Assembly: GCF_030463565.1 (NCBI RefSeq)
Contig: NC_134662.1
Coordinates: 5,619,001-5,683,000 of the forward strand
Source of the DNA: Pelecanus crispus
Taxonomy: Eukaryota > Chordata > Aves > Pelecaniformes > Pelecanidae
DNA length: 64,000 nt
Reading direction: 5' to 3'
Under the pieces are notes generated by a model that was given only the letters and a program-made list of their open reading frames with translations, searched no databases and was not told where the DNA came from. This document shows, one piece after another, positions 1-35,224 of the stretch. The position numbers and the translations under genes were made by a program. Position 1 is the stretch's first letter, and the number at the start of each line of letters is the position of its first letter.

Positions 1-22943
<22,943 letters not shown>

Positions 22944-23054
22944 CCCGCCGCGCCCGCCGCCGCCTCCCGCTGCGCCCGCTCCGCCCGCTGCCACCGGGAC
23001 GGGCCGCCCGGTGCGCCCGGGGCGCCGCCCAGCGGCCCCGCCGCGTCACCGGAC

Positions 23055-24365
23055 GCGCATCAGCACCGAGCCCGGGGCTGGCACCGCACGGCGCAGCCCG
23101 GGGCTGGCACAGCACTGGCACAGAGCTGGCACTGGAATGGCAGCGCACGGCACAGCCCAGGGCCGGCACCGCACGGCACCGAGCCCGGGGCTGGCACAGC
23201 ACTGGCACGGCACGGGGCTGGCACAGAGCTGGCACGGCACCGCACGGCACAGCCCAGGGCCGGCACAGCATGGCATGGCACAGGGCTGGCACAGTCTGCT
23301 TGGCTCAGTACAGCCCAGCATGGCAGGGTCTGGCACGGCACTGGCATGGGCTGGCACAGCACTGGCACGGCATGGGGCTGGCACAGCACGGCACAGCCCG
23401 GGGCTGGCACAGCACTGGAATGGCACAGCATGGCACAGAGCTGGCACTGGAATGGCACCGCACGACACAGCCTGGGGCCGGCACAGCACCGAGCCCGGGG
23501 CCGGCACCGCACAGCACAGCCTGGGGCTGGCGCAGCACCGAGCCCAGGGCTGGCACTGCACTGGCACGGCATGGGGCTGGCACAGCACCGAGCCCAGGGC
23601 TGGCACAGCACTGGCACAGCACCGCATGGCACAGCCCAGGGCCAGCACAGCATGGCATGGCACAGGGCTGGCACAGTCTGCTTGGCTCAGTACAACCCAG
23701 CATGGCAGGGTCTGGCACGGCACTGGCATGGGCTGGCACAGCACTGGCATGGGCTGGGACTGGCACAGTCTGCCTGGCTCGGTACAGCCCAGCATGGTGG
23801 GGTCTGGCACAGCATGGCACAGGCTGGCACGGCACAGCACAGACTGGGGCTGGCACAGCACTGGCATGGCACAGCCCAAGGCTGGCACAGCACTGCCATG
23901 ACATGGGGCTGGCACAGCACTGGCACGGCATGGCATAGCACAGGACAGCACAGGTCTGGTATGCACAGCACGGCACAGGGCTGGAACAGCGCGGCACAGC
24001 ATGGCACAACACAGGATGCCCCAGGGCTGGCACAGCACAGCCCGGGGTTGGCACAGTCTGCCTGGCCCGGTACAGCCCAGCATGGCACGGCCTGGTGCTG
24101 GCACAGCAGGGCACAGGGTGGGAACAGGCCCCTTGGCTTGGTGTGGTCCAGGCCAAATCTGTGCCATGGCTGGCACAGCACAGCCCAGCGCTGCCCAGTC
24201 CAGTCCAGCATGGCATGGCACAGCCCAGTCTGGCATAGCATGGTCCGGCATGGCCTGGCCCGGTTTAACACGGCATGGCACAGCCCGGCCAGGTACAACA
24301 TGGTCCTACTGTATGCTGTGGCATGGCAAAGCCTGGCATGGCACAGTTTGGCACGGCATGGTGTG
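23055..24365. repeat. Minisatellite F: GGCTGGCAC-rich array upstream of MAST3
   Basis: About 1.3 kb built from near-decamer motifs GGCTGGCACA, GCACTGGCAC and GGCATGGGGC. A longer recurring module contains CAGTCTGCTTGGCTCAGTAC and AGCATGGCAGGGTCTGGCAC (seen near 23,290, 23,670, 23,770 and 24,055). The array is much less regular than minisatellite C. It starts about 110 bp upstream of MAST3 ATG A and separates MAST3 from IL12RB1. Long open frames across it are compositional. Confidence 0.92.
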
Positions 24366-25274
24366 AACCCCCAGCTAGCAGGGCAGGAGGGTGCACACAG
24401 CAAGGCGGGAGGGCAGGGGGTGCCAGGGGACCCTCTGTGCTCCCACCCCGGCCGTGCCTGTGGCAGCGGGACAGGGGGGCCTGGCAGCGCTGTCCCGGCA
24501 CAGGGACGCTCCCGCCACCGCTGCTCCGGCCCCGAGCAAAAGCCGCACAAGGGGACGCTTTCTGCGGGAACAAGGGGACTCTGTGCGCGGCCCTCGGTGC
24601 CACCCGGCTCCGCCGTCCCGGGGTCACCCGCCCCGTCACGCGGCTGCCGGCGTCCCAGCGACACCGCGCTCTCCTGCCTCACTGGGGCTTTGTTCGCCTC
24701 TGCGGGGGACAAACCGTGCTGGGGATGGGCACAGGAGCCCGGTTTCGGCGAGAGCCGTGCGCACACGTGTGCAGCCAAAAACCCGAACAACCCCCAACCT
24801 TGGCGCAGCTGCTTGAGATTCACCCGGTTACGGGCAAGGGATCAAAAACATGCCGTTTGGAAAAAAAAACCCAAAACCAAAAAAAAACCCCAAAAAGCCA
24901 AAAACCCTCAAAACCCCAAGACATCTCTTTTGCTTACCTTGCACTTCTCACCAGGCTGGGGCACGCGGCACAACCGGGGCAGGGTTTGGCTGAGTCCCGG
25001 CAAGCATGCCGGCAGAAAAAGGAGATATCTTGGTTGCTTTCTCTTTTGGTTTTGGTAAAAGTGAGGTATGCAATCACACCTCACGCTCTGCCCTGCCTGG
25101 GAACAGCCGCTCTTCGGCAAGCTTTTAGAAGAGGAAACATCGGGTGCGAGGAGCTGCACTGAGCGCCGGGGCTGCCGCCGAGCTGGGGGGGGACACCCGC
25201 CGGGTGCTGGGGGAGCGGGCAGCCAGGACAGGCAGCGGAGCCCCGGATCTGGCGTGGGACACCCCGGGTGCCTG
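24366..25274. other. MAST3-IL12RB1 intergenic remainder; likely holds the IL12RB1 promoter
   Basis: GC-rich unique sequence to about 24,855, then an A/C-rich low-complexity stretch (24,859-24,925), then about 350 bp leading to the IL12RB1 start codon. I see no convincing TATA box and no coding exon. Confidence 0.5.
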
Positions 25275-28200
25275 ATGCTGGGGTGGCTGCTGGCGGCGCT
25301 GGCGTGGGGCGGTAAGTGCTCCTGCGGCGCTGGGAGATGAGAGATAACTTCAGAGAACTTTCAATGAACGATTCGGGGGCGATAAGGCCCGGGGAGCTGT
25401 CGCTGTGAGAGAGAGACGCTCACCCAAAACCACAGGGATAGAGTAAAGCCCGGTGAATCCCCGCCGGTGGCTGGCGGGAGTCGGGGCGAGCAGCACTGGC
25501 CAGCGCTGCATCCCCGGGGAGGGGGGAAATGGTGTTTTTTGGGTGAGAACCACCAGCGTGGCTGCTCCAATCCTCCGGGCGAGCAACGCGGTGATCGGGC
25601 AATGGCTACGCGGCTGCTCCATCCCAGCCTTGCCTGACCCGCCGGGGTTTGGGAGGGGTGGGAGCCACCAGCCGCTGCCCTCTCCTGCAGGCACCGCTGC
25701 GGCCCCAGGCTTCTCCTGCTGGAGGCAATGTGGCTCCCGCTCGTTCCTCTGCTCCTGGCCACCCCACGGCCCCGCCGGCAACACCTCCTACCTCCTGACG
25801 CTCTGGTGAGTCAGGCACCGTGGTGGGGATGGGCACCGCGTCCCGGGAAGCCCATGGGATGTGTCCGGACCGGGACACATGGGGACACGTACCCTCCACA
25901 TCCCAAGCCTACCCAGAGGGCGAGAGCTGCCCACCCGGATCCGACCTTGCGCCCGCTCCCCCCCCGCAGCTACGTGACGCCCAGGATGTGCCAGCACTTC
26001 GAGGCGGGCGCGAGGACGACGTACACCCTGAAGCATCAGCACGTTTATGTCCTCACCAACGCCACGGCCTGGGTGGAGGCGCGCTGGGGGGACCGCGTCC
26101 ACAGGACCCCCAACCTCACGCTGTACCTCGACAAGGCCGGTAAGCGCCCGTGGGGCCGGGCTGGGTGCCAGCACCGGCACCGATAACCACGAGACCACCG
26201 CGTCTTTGCAGTCAAGCCAGACCCACCGCCTGCCGGGATGCCCTTCACCAAGACCGGTGGCCAGCTGTGGCTGCGGGTGCCGGGGTCACTGTGCCAGCGT
26301 GGGGGCTGGCCGCTGCAGTGGGAGGCTCGCTTCCAGAGGACGGGTGACCACAGCTGGACACAGGTAAAAACGCTCTTTGCCGGAGCCGGCAGTGACCGAC
26401 GGGGCGGTCAATAGCGTTGTGGCAGCCCCGGCAGCCTGGAGAGCGCAGGGGCTCGGTGATGCCACCGTCCCCCCCCAAACCCATCCGTGTCCCATCTGTT
26501 TCGCGGCGTTAGCGGCTCTGCCCCATCCTCCTGGCCACAGGATCCCGCTGCCGCCCGTAACAGGATCAGGCTGCGATTCATGGGGATTACACAGGCAAAA
26601 CCCCAGATTAGACTAATGACGATGACGGATGAAATCTGGCCGCTCGTCCCCAGCGAAACCCCCTGCAGCCGGGGACCCCCCACCCCTCTCGACTGCTGCC
26701 AGGAGGGTCCTGGGGCCAGAGCCATGGTCCCCCGGCCAAGGGGACCCTCCCAGCCACCATGTCCCCTGCACCCCCTTTTGCTCTCCCAGCCCCTGGGATG
26801 TTCAGGGGACACAGGGCAGCATCTGCGTTCATGTCCCAGTAACGTACCGGTTTTACTGGGCGGGTGCCTCCGTCCCGGGTCTCTCCGCAGGTGATGTGCG
26901 AGACAGTGACAGACAAGGATGGCTCAGGTCAGTTTGGGATGCATGGGACGAGCATCTCCCGGCGGTGCTGCCGGGTCCTGATGGGGGGCTCTGCCCCATC
27001 CTCCCCCCTGGTCCCCCATCACCTGGCAACGGCCAAAAGCTGGGGAAAAGGGGGGGGTGTCACCCCCCGCCTGACCCTGCCACCCCGCTTTAGTGACCTG
27101 CACCCTGGGGGGGGCCGGTGCCTTCGAGGTCCAGCTCCGGTACAAGCCCCCCCACTGGAGCAGCTACTGGAGTGACTGGAGCAGCTCCATCTTCATTCCT
27201 GAGGGTGAGGAAGAAGAGAGGAAGCGCGTGGGATCCCAACAGCCCCTGAAAATGCTGGTGGCTCAGCCGGGCTCATTCCTCTCGCAGAAATCCTGGCGAG
27301 CCCGGCGCTGAGCTACCAGCTGGGAAAACTAGGGACAGATGGGCAGCGGGTGCTGAGGCTGCGCTGGCAGGTACGGCAGCATCCCCTGGGACCCTCCTGG
27401 GCGTCCCCCCGCCTTTTCATCCTCCGAGCCGCTGCCTCTCCCTCCCCAGCGAGCCCCCAAGGAGCAGGGGGACGTCAACTACACGCTGCACGCCCGCATG
27501 CTGGCGTGCCACTGCACCGAGCCGGCCGAGGAGGAACCCGTGGTGCTGGGGAGGGAGGTGACGGCGCACAACCTCACCCTCTCCGGAGCAGAGTATGAAA
27601 TCCTGCTGACAGTGGCCAACGCCGCCGGGACGGGGCCGGCGCAGCAGCTCCGTGTGCCGGCAGAGCTGCGTGCAGGTACCTGCCCCGCGGAAGGACCGAG
27701 TGCCCCAGCAGCCTCGAGGGAATTATTTTCCCAGCCATCCCTCGCACCTCCCATTTCATCCCAGATCTCGGCTTCAAGGACATCAGCGTGTCCGGCGGCA
27801 CCGTGTCGGTGTGGTGGGAAGCACCAAGCCCTGGCTTCGTCTACTGCTTCGAACGGCAGCTGCTGCCAGGAGCCCTGAAACAGGGCTTTTGCATCCAGCG
27901 GGATTTCCCTGCCAAGAGCATCCATGTGGAGAGAGGCAAGGGAGCGTCCCAAGGTCCCCGCCCATCTCCCTTGCTTGGGGCCGGATCCTGGCTGGGGTTT
28001 AACCAGCTTCCCCGGTTCCTGCCCCAGGAGCACTGGAAGTACCGGCATGTTACCGCCTCGCCGTGCATGGCTGGGACCCAGCGCGGGGCTGGTCCACCTT
28101 CGCCCTGCAGCACCACTACGCCAGCAACGGTACGTACGGAAATACAGAGCACCTGCGCCCGATTTAACTGCAAAAAGGGGGGTTCCCAAAATGCTCCCCC

Positions 28201-29617
28201 ATTTTGTTTTGGGTTTTTGTTTTTTTTTTTTGCACTCCCCCACCATCACGTGCAGCCTCGCTGGCCGTGCCCATCCGCATCAACGCCAGCGCCGAGGATG
28301 CCGCCGTTCTGTGGTGGACCCCGTCCTCTCGTGCCGCCTGCCCCGGGGCGCTGGCCAAGTACCTCATCTGCCACGTGGCCGAGGGGGACAACGTGACCTG
28401 TGAGTGGGACCCCCGCTCCCCGCGGGCAGGAGGAAGGCGCTGCCGGCAACCTGCGGGATTGCCGCCTGCTCCTTATCGTCTGCCCAGACAGCGAAGCGGA
28501 CGCCGCGGCGTCGCGCTACACCCTCCAAAACCTACGGCCCGGCACAGCCTACAGGGTGGGCGTTTGGGAGGTGACGGCGGAGAGCGGGGGGACCTGCAGC
28601 GCTTGGCGGCACTTCCAGACCAAGGCGCTGGGTAATGGCTGGAGACCCCGTCCCCTCCCCGCGGGGTGCTCACCCTTGCCCCGAAACGGCTCCTGTGTCC
28701 CACGCGGGGTGCTGGGGAGAGAAATGCCGCCATCCAGCCGTGCCTGTCCCCAGGTCCCCAGGGAGCAGCGCCGAAATCCAACCTGAAGTACCTGGGCATC
28801 TCACTCAGCCTCCCCGCCATGGCCACCATCTACCAGCTGAGCAAAAAGAGGTGACGGCAGCACCCTCACCCCCACCCTGCTCTGGCCACCCCCCCCATTA
28901 CCCACCCCGTCACCAACCACCCCCTCCCCAGGGCTCGCCGCCTCCTCTTCCCACCCCTGCCCAAGCCCGTGGGCAGCAAAGCCATCCAGTTCTCCGCCAG
29001 CGAAATGAGCCAGGTGAGATACAAGGTGCAGGAGGGGCCGGATCCTGCACCCCAGCAGGCGCCTGTGCACGGCCCCGGCATGGGGCGTTCCCACCCCAAA
29101 CACATCCGACCCTTAGGGCCAGCCGCGGCCAGGCTTTGTGGAGCCCTCGGAGAGTTTCAGCCCAGCCGAGCTGCTGCTAACGGAGCTCAACCCCGGCAAG
29201 GAGATGACCGACACCGGCACACAGCCCGGCACGCTGCAGCCCAGCCCCGTGGCTGAAGAACCGGCGGTGGCGTGCCCGGCGGGCTGCGAGAAGGAGCTGT
29301 CGTTCGCCTACCGGAGGCAGGACATGCTCAGCCCGGCCGGATTTCCACCACCTGGCAGCACCAGCTGCTCCAGCTGCCTAGCCAGTGAGGAGGAGGAGGA
29401 GAACAAGGATGAGGAGGAGGACGAGGAGGAGGGAAGGCAGGAGCTGCGCCAGCTGCCGGTCGCCATCGCCCTGCTCATCTCCAACAAACCCATCATCATC
29501 AGGGATGAGGAAGGATGGGACCCATCGCTGGAGAACCGGTGCTGTAGCCATCGCCAGGCTAGGGCAGCGGGGATGGACGGCAGGAGGGGGACGAGGGGGG
29601 ATCCCATGGGATGCTGA
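25275..29617 (+). CDS. IL12RB1: IL12RB1, interleukin-12 receptor subunit beta-1
   Basis: Type I cytokine receptor chain shared by IL-12 and IL-23, acting at the plasma membrane with TYK2. Fifteen exons: 25275-25311, 25691-25805, 25970-26139, 26212-26363, 26891-26927, 27094-27204, 27288-27370, 27450-27675, 27765-27935, 28028-28129, 28256-28399, 28488-28631, 28754-28850, 28932-29013 and 29117-29617. All phases fit, giving 723 aa (human about 662). Signal peptide MLGWLLAALAWG; about five fibronectin-III-like domains; WSDWS box at residues 196-200; a short membrane segment near 510-526; box 1 LFPPLPKP at 535-542. CPGALAKYLICHV and the PPLP..S.AI.F pattern match IL12RB1 better than IL27RA. Its position between MAST3 and ARRDC2 equals the human order. 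The intron after 27935 begins GC, not GT. The tail holds one tyrosine (622) and an acidic run near 648-662. Confidence 0.9.
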
Positions 29618-29995
29618 GCACCCACGCCGCGGGCTTGTGGTCGCACCAGCGCTTTCAGGGAGTTCTCTGGTTTCCAGGACACGGAAGGCGATGCCTCCAG
29701 ATGCAGCGCTGTATAGAGCCAGGATCTGGCCATGCACTTCCCACGCCCAACCTGTCACTGGCAATAAATAACGCGGGAAGGCGGCTGCGGAGTCCAGCCG
29801 GGGCTGAGGGTATTTCCTCGGCCAGATCAGGAGAAGAGGCAGAGCTTCATCCCGGCTGGCTGCCTCCTGCCGCAGCTGGGGCCAGCATCTCCAGCCCTTG
29901 CGGGAAGGGGGCACAAACAGCCCCAGCACCAAACACCGGCTACTTCCAAAATGTCAAAAACACGCAAAAATTAAAAAAAAATTAAAATAAATGAA
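29618..29995 (+). other. IL12RB1: IL12RB1 3' UTR with two candidate poly(A) signals
   Basis: AATAAA occurs at 29763-29768 and 29986-29991 downstream of the TGA at 29615-29617. The second lies in an A-rich stretch. Either could end the mRNA. Confidence 0.55.
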
Positions 29996-31537
29996 CAAAG
30001 CAGCAGGGCTGAGATGGCTTCCCTTGCCTGACCAGGCAGATTACAGCAAGGATTTAGACTGAGGGCGATCCACGGCGCTGCGGAGGATGCAGCCAGGCAG
30101 CAGAGCTGGGGTGACGCGGCGCGGGCAGGGACCCCCAGCACCCCTGCACGGGGCCGCGCCGCCGCCTCGGGCCTTATCTGGGCCAGAACTGGAGATGCTG
30201 CTGAAGACGAAGAGCGGTTTGCGGTTTTGTCTGCCCTGCGTGCAGGGGCTGGAGGCGTCAGCGTTTACTTGCTGAGAGTGCAAAAAATAAAAAAGGGAAA
30301 AAAAAAAAAAAGCCAAAAAAGAATGGGGTTAGTAGCACGGGGAAGTCCGTGGGAAAGGCAGTGCCGGCAGAGCCGCAGTGCCTCTGCCGCAGCTGCTGGC
30401 GTACAGCTCAGCCTCCTTGCTGTTGCTTTTAGCTCCGGTCGTGTTTTGCAAGGGATTTCACCAAAATTATGCTCACAGCACCGGCACACGTGGGCGGAAA
30501 CCGCGCTGATGCTGACTGGAGATAATGCACCGGGGAGCGCAGCCGGGGCGGCACACGGCTGTGTTTCGGCACGTTCCCCCGCGCGACCTCTGGTAGCTGT
30601 GGGTGGGTTGGGATTTACGGCTCTTCCCGGCGCTCTGCGGATGGGGACGGCTGCGATGGCGTCACTCCCACGGCTGGGGGTCCTGGCCGGCTGTGTGCGT
30701 GCAGGACCCACTGCCACCGTGCCCACCGCCACCGTGCCCACCGGTGTCCGGCACCGCACGTCCCGGGCGTCTCCGCTGCCGGCGGAGCCACGAGGTGGCA
30801 CCAGCCCCGCATCCCCGCGGTGCTTCCTCACCTCCCGGCAGAGCAAATCCATCTTTCCCTCCCCGCCACACCACCCCATGGGCCCCTGCGTCACCCACAG
30901 CCTCCACCCTTGCACCCTAAATCCCTGGGGATGGGCTGGAGGCTGGGGATCCAGCATCCCCCCGGCCCCTGAAACCCAGCCGGAGAGATCAGATTTAGGA
31001 ATTTTACTGGGATTTGGGCGATGCCGGGCTCGCCGTCGGAGCACACCAGGCCAGCCACGTGCAGAGGAAGTATTCAGTTACCAGCTCAGCGCAGCACGCA
31101 CTCAGGTTTCAGCCCCAGCCCCTGTTTACCGTCTGTTTTTGGGGCCGGAGCAGCGAAGGAAGCGACACCGGGATCACGGCTGGGCACAGTTGGGTGGTGG
31201 TGGTGGTAAACACATTGCCCGGCTCAGGGCCAGCACCGCCGCCGGTTAATCGTTCCTGTTCATGGAACAAGTTCATGCCAGGACAGCCAGTCCCGACTGC
31301 TGCGTTAAAAACAACCTGGGGATGGGGGGGGGACGGGAGACCCCCCCATCACCCCCGTGGGGTCACCCTCCGGGGATCCATCCCACCCGCAGCACCACTC
31401 ACGTCCCCCCCGACGCCTTCGGGAACAGCCCCGTCCCCACCGACGGCCCCGCGCATCCTTTCCCACACATGTCCCGAGTTGGCCGGTGCTCTGCTGGGAA
31501 CACGGTGCCGCGCAGAGCCCACGGGCGATGTGCCGGG

Positions 31538-31612
31538 GAAAACTAATTAAGCTGGCCTTGCCAATTAGTGTGAGCAAGCGGCTCAGGACTTTCTAATTAG
31601 TTTAAATTTCAC
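31538..31612. promoter_or_regulatory. AT-rich island with three homeodomain-type sites
   Basis: CTAATTAA, CCAATTAG and CTAATTAG fall within about 60 bp, followed by TTTAAATTT, inside otherwise GC-rich DNA. This is a candidate enhancer by motif clustering only; conservation cannot be judged from one sequence. Confidence 0.3.
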
Positions 31613-32718
31613 AGGACTGTTTTCCAAATGAGTCTCTGGGAGCTGCTCTCAGCCCAGCAACCCAAGGACAGCCGCTGGGTCAGCTTTTGCAGCCGGGATG
31701 TGACCTTGCCCGCTCCTCCATCCGGATCCGACGCCGCGCAGGACCCAGACGTGCCGCAGGGCATCGGTTACGCCCGGCGAGAGCCACCACCACGCGCTGC
31801 CTGAGAACGGGCAAGTCATCACACCGAACGGGCAACGCCTCCTGAGACAGCTCTGGGGTAAGCGGCAAAAAGCCACCGCCACGGGGAAAATAAAGCTCAG
31901 CCCAGCACGGGAGGATGGCGGGAGCGTGGCCGGACCGGCATCAATCCCAAAGGCACCCTGAGCCGTGGGGTCCCCCCAGCTTTGGGGTCCCCCCGGGTGA
32001 GCAGAGCCGCCGCAGCCATCCACACGCGTACCCTGACACCTTTACAGGCAGCTAATTTAAGACCCACTGCCTTTTATTTTTAGAGGACAACATCTGATTA
32101 TGTCCTGCGATGCCTTTTTATATTGCCTGATACGCCAACTATTTCTGTACGGCTGTTTACACCCACCGGTGCCACCGCTGCCCAAATGCCGAGGGTGCTG
32201 CCGGCCAAGGCGAGTACTGAGCATCCCTGCCCCAAGTGGGAAAAACCTCCCCCTATTCCCTCCCTATTCCGCAGAGTCCCGGCGACGTGGCCCCAAAAGC
32301 AAATGGCATCAGGGATGCGCACGGGTGGATTTACCCCGCGCTGCCTCGGCTCGCTTTTGCGAAGCGGAAAATTCAGCGCTGCATCCTGATAAAGCACGCG
32401 GCGCAGCCAGCCGGAGCTGCGGGAAGATGCTCGGAGCCTGAGGATTTGCTTTGGGCTCCCTGATTTTGGGGGATTCATGCCCAGGCCGGCACCAGAGGAA
32501 AACCATAAAGCAGCCGTAGGGGTTTGCTATGGCCCCACCAACACCAGCTCTTGGGGGGTCTGAGCCCCCGGGGAAGGCAGGATCCATCCCTGCGGGTCCA
32601 GGCTGGGATCTTGCTCCCGGATCGAGGGGTTTAACCTGTTTCCCAGCCCCGGGGAAATGCAGCCCCGCAGAGCAGCAGCCTGGTTTTAGCATGGGCAGCA
32701 GAGAAGGTTGCAACCCTG

Positions 32719-32966
32719 CAGCCCCTTCCCTTGTCCATCCTTCTCGCAGCCCCTTCCCTCATCCGTCTGTCCCTCTCGCAGCCCCTTCCCTCGTCCGTCT
32801 GTCCCTCTCGCAGCCCCTTCCCTCATCTGTCCGTCTGTCCCTCTCGCAGCCCCTTCCCTCATCTGTCCGTCTGTCCCTCTCGCAGCCCCTTCCCTCATCC
32901 GTCCGTCTGTCCCTCTCGCAGCCCCTTCCCTCGTCCGTCCGTCTGTCCCTCTCGCAGCCCCTTCCC
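32719..32966. repeat. Minisatellite G: 28/32/36-bp units
   Basis: Eight copies of a CAGCCCCTTCCCTC...CCTCTCG unit with successive spacings of 28, 32, 32, 36, 36, 36 and 36 bases. The length steps equal one internal tetranucleotide of the GTCY type, so the array combines minisatellite and microsatellite change. Confidence 0.92.
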
Positions 32967-35070
32967 CACACCCCTTCTCCCTCCCCGAGCCGAGAGGAGC
33001 CGATGCCAGCGAGGTGCCTGAGCCCAGCCGGACCACGAGCCATGGCAGGGAGCTGGATTATTTGCCGGGCAAAAAGCCACCGCTGCCACCACCTACACAA
33101 TGCCAGCCACTCCCGGGGGGATTGGGTGACCATTCAGGAGCTGCTCTGACTTAATCTCTAAGCAAACAAACCAATCCCTAGGATTTTTTTTTTTTTTTTT
33201 TTTTAATTCTTTAAGCAGAATTCAAGGTTTCATCTCACCAAGGGGCAGGCAGCTCATCTCCCGTCCCAGCACTGCAAAGCCTCTGCGGCCGGGATGCCCG
33301 GCAGACCCTCAGGTAGAAAAATCTCCCTTGCAGCTGGGGAATTTTTGCTTTTCCTCCCTAAGAAAGGCTTTTGGGGTTCTTCCCCGCCAACCATCGCTGG
33401 CACAGGCATCCCAGCTGTGCCCGTGCAGCGGGGAAGGGGCTGCAGGGACCGCAGCTGGACAGATGGCCACTGGCCACAGCTGGGCTCGGCTTGTTTTGAA
33501 AGTCACGGGTATTTCAGCGCCGACATTTCGCAACCGTAAGGGTGTCACAACAACAACAACAACTGCAGTTTTACTTTGCAAACAGGGCCCGTGGCCGCCC
33601 AGCACCCCCAGCTCTTTCCTGCTCGCGTCAGGCTGAGCTCGCCTGCTGCAACAGCTTCACCGGGGCGAGTGTTATTTCCAAACCCAAGAATGGAAAATGT
33701 CTCGAAGCAACATCAAAATTGAATAGTGAATGTTTTTTCCCCACCGAGAGGGGCTCAGAGCTGCCCCATCCCCTGCGGGGCTGCGTTTGGTGCTCAGACC
33801 ACTGCAAAATCCCACCGGGATGCTGCAAGCCCCAGTGCGCGAGCCGGGAGCAGCAGTTAGAAACCATCTTCTCCTTCTGCCACGCGGGAAACACCCGGGT
33901 GATGGCAGGAAATATTTTCTTTCAGTTTTAATGTTTTCGGATGGCTGCTCTCAGGGCCGGCAGCCCCAGGGGCAGCTCAGCCTCTGGCAGGGCAGAAGCT
34001 TTCCAGGCTTTGGCAGCAGCCTGGTGCAGCAAAGCCACAGCTATTGAATTCCCACCCCCCCAACCAAAATCTTATTATTATAGTAAAAGAAATCATAAAC
34101 CAAGGGCATCGGGAGCCAGGCAGCCACCCCCCTGGGCTTCCCCGGCTATCGGGTGATCTGGAAGGCGAGGACGCGGCGCCCTTATCAGCACACGTGTTCC
34201 ACCGCCCGCTTGGCAGCGGAGCCGTCCAGAGGTTTGCAGCATAAACATATTTTGCTCGAGCAGGCGGCTGGGGTTGAACTAAGGATAGCTAGCTTGGCAG
34301 GAACCAGAGAGCCCCATTTCCCAAAATAATCCCATTTTTGCAGCAAACCCCCATCCATGCACACAGGGAAAGGGCCGATCCCGGAGCAAGCAACCAGCCA
34401 AGCAATAAATACAGGTCCAAGAGCAATCCCGCCCACCCCGATCCGCTCTCCCGGTGTTTACCAGCTCTTTTCAAGCAGATTGACTCTCCCTTATTTTTTC
34501 ACACACAAAACTGCCAGGAAAGCGGAGCGAACTGGCTTGGGACCGTCTGGTGGAGCCGTGGCCGCCCTCCCCACCGGCGCTGCCCGCCGCAGCCACCTCC
34601 AACCAGCTGGGAACCCCCCAGGCTATCACCGCCTTCATCACCGTGCTGGGATATGGTGGCATTTACACAGCTGCCAGGCAGGAAAATCCCTCTCCCTGCT
34701 CCACATAAACCCGTGCATTTAAAAGTAATTGGGTGCAGGCTTGCTAATGAGGTCAGTAAATGGGGAGGGGGTTTCATTGCAAGCACCTGGTGAGGCGTGG
34801 GCATCCCTACAAGCTGGCTCAGTCTTCCCCTCCTCCAAACTGGGCTTGGCTCAAGGTTTTTTCGTGAAACCAGCTCAGAATTGCTGCTTCTGGCAGGAGT
34901 GGGGGGGGGAAAGGGGAAGAAAAAAAGGAGCACAACCCTATTTCTGGAGACTTTGAGACTGGGGAGCAGATGGGGGGATTGGAGCGGTGGGGTTTGCCAG
35001 GGTCGCCCCATCGCAGGAGCCACGCTGGGAGCGGGGCCGAGGTGGCGGGCGACAGGGAGCAGCAGGGATG

Positions 35071-35224
35071 ACGGCTCCTTGCCTCTCAGCCGGGGACGGC
35101 TGCGTCCCCACGGGCACCGGAGCAGCCCGCCAGCAAGGGCAGCGGTGACGGCTCCTCGCCTCTCAGCTGGGGACGGCTGCGTCCCCACCGGCACCAGGGC
35201 AGCCCGCCAGCAGGGCAGTGGTGC
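35071..35224. repeat. 77-bp tandem duplication
   Basis: Two neighbouring copies starting ACGGCTCCT at 35071 and 35148, differing at a few positions, sharing GGGGACGGCTGCGTCCCCAC and AGCAGCCCGCCAGCA-like blocks. The first base after the second copy is diverged. Confidence 0.8.

Noticed and set aside
25275-29617. IL27RA as the identity of the cytokine receptor
   Set aside because: Five-domain layout, the CPGALAKY and LFPPLPKP...AIQF matches and the MAST3/ARRDC2 neighbours favour IL12RB1.
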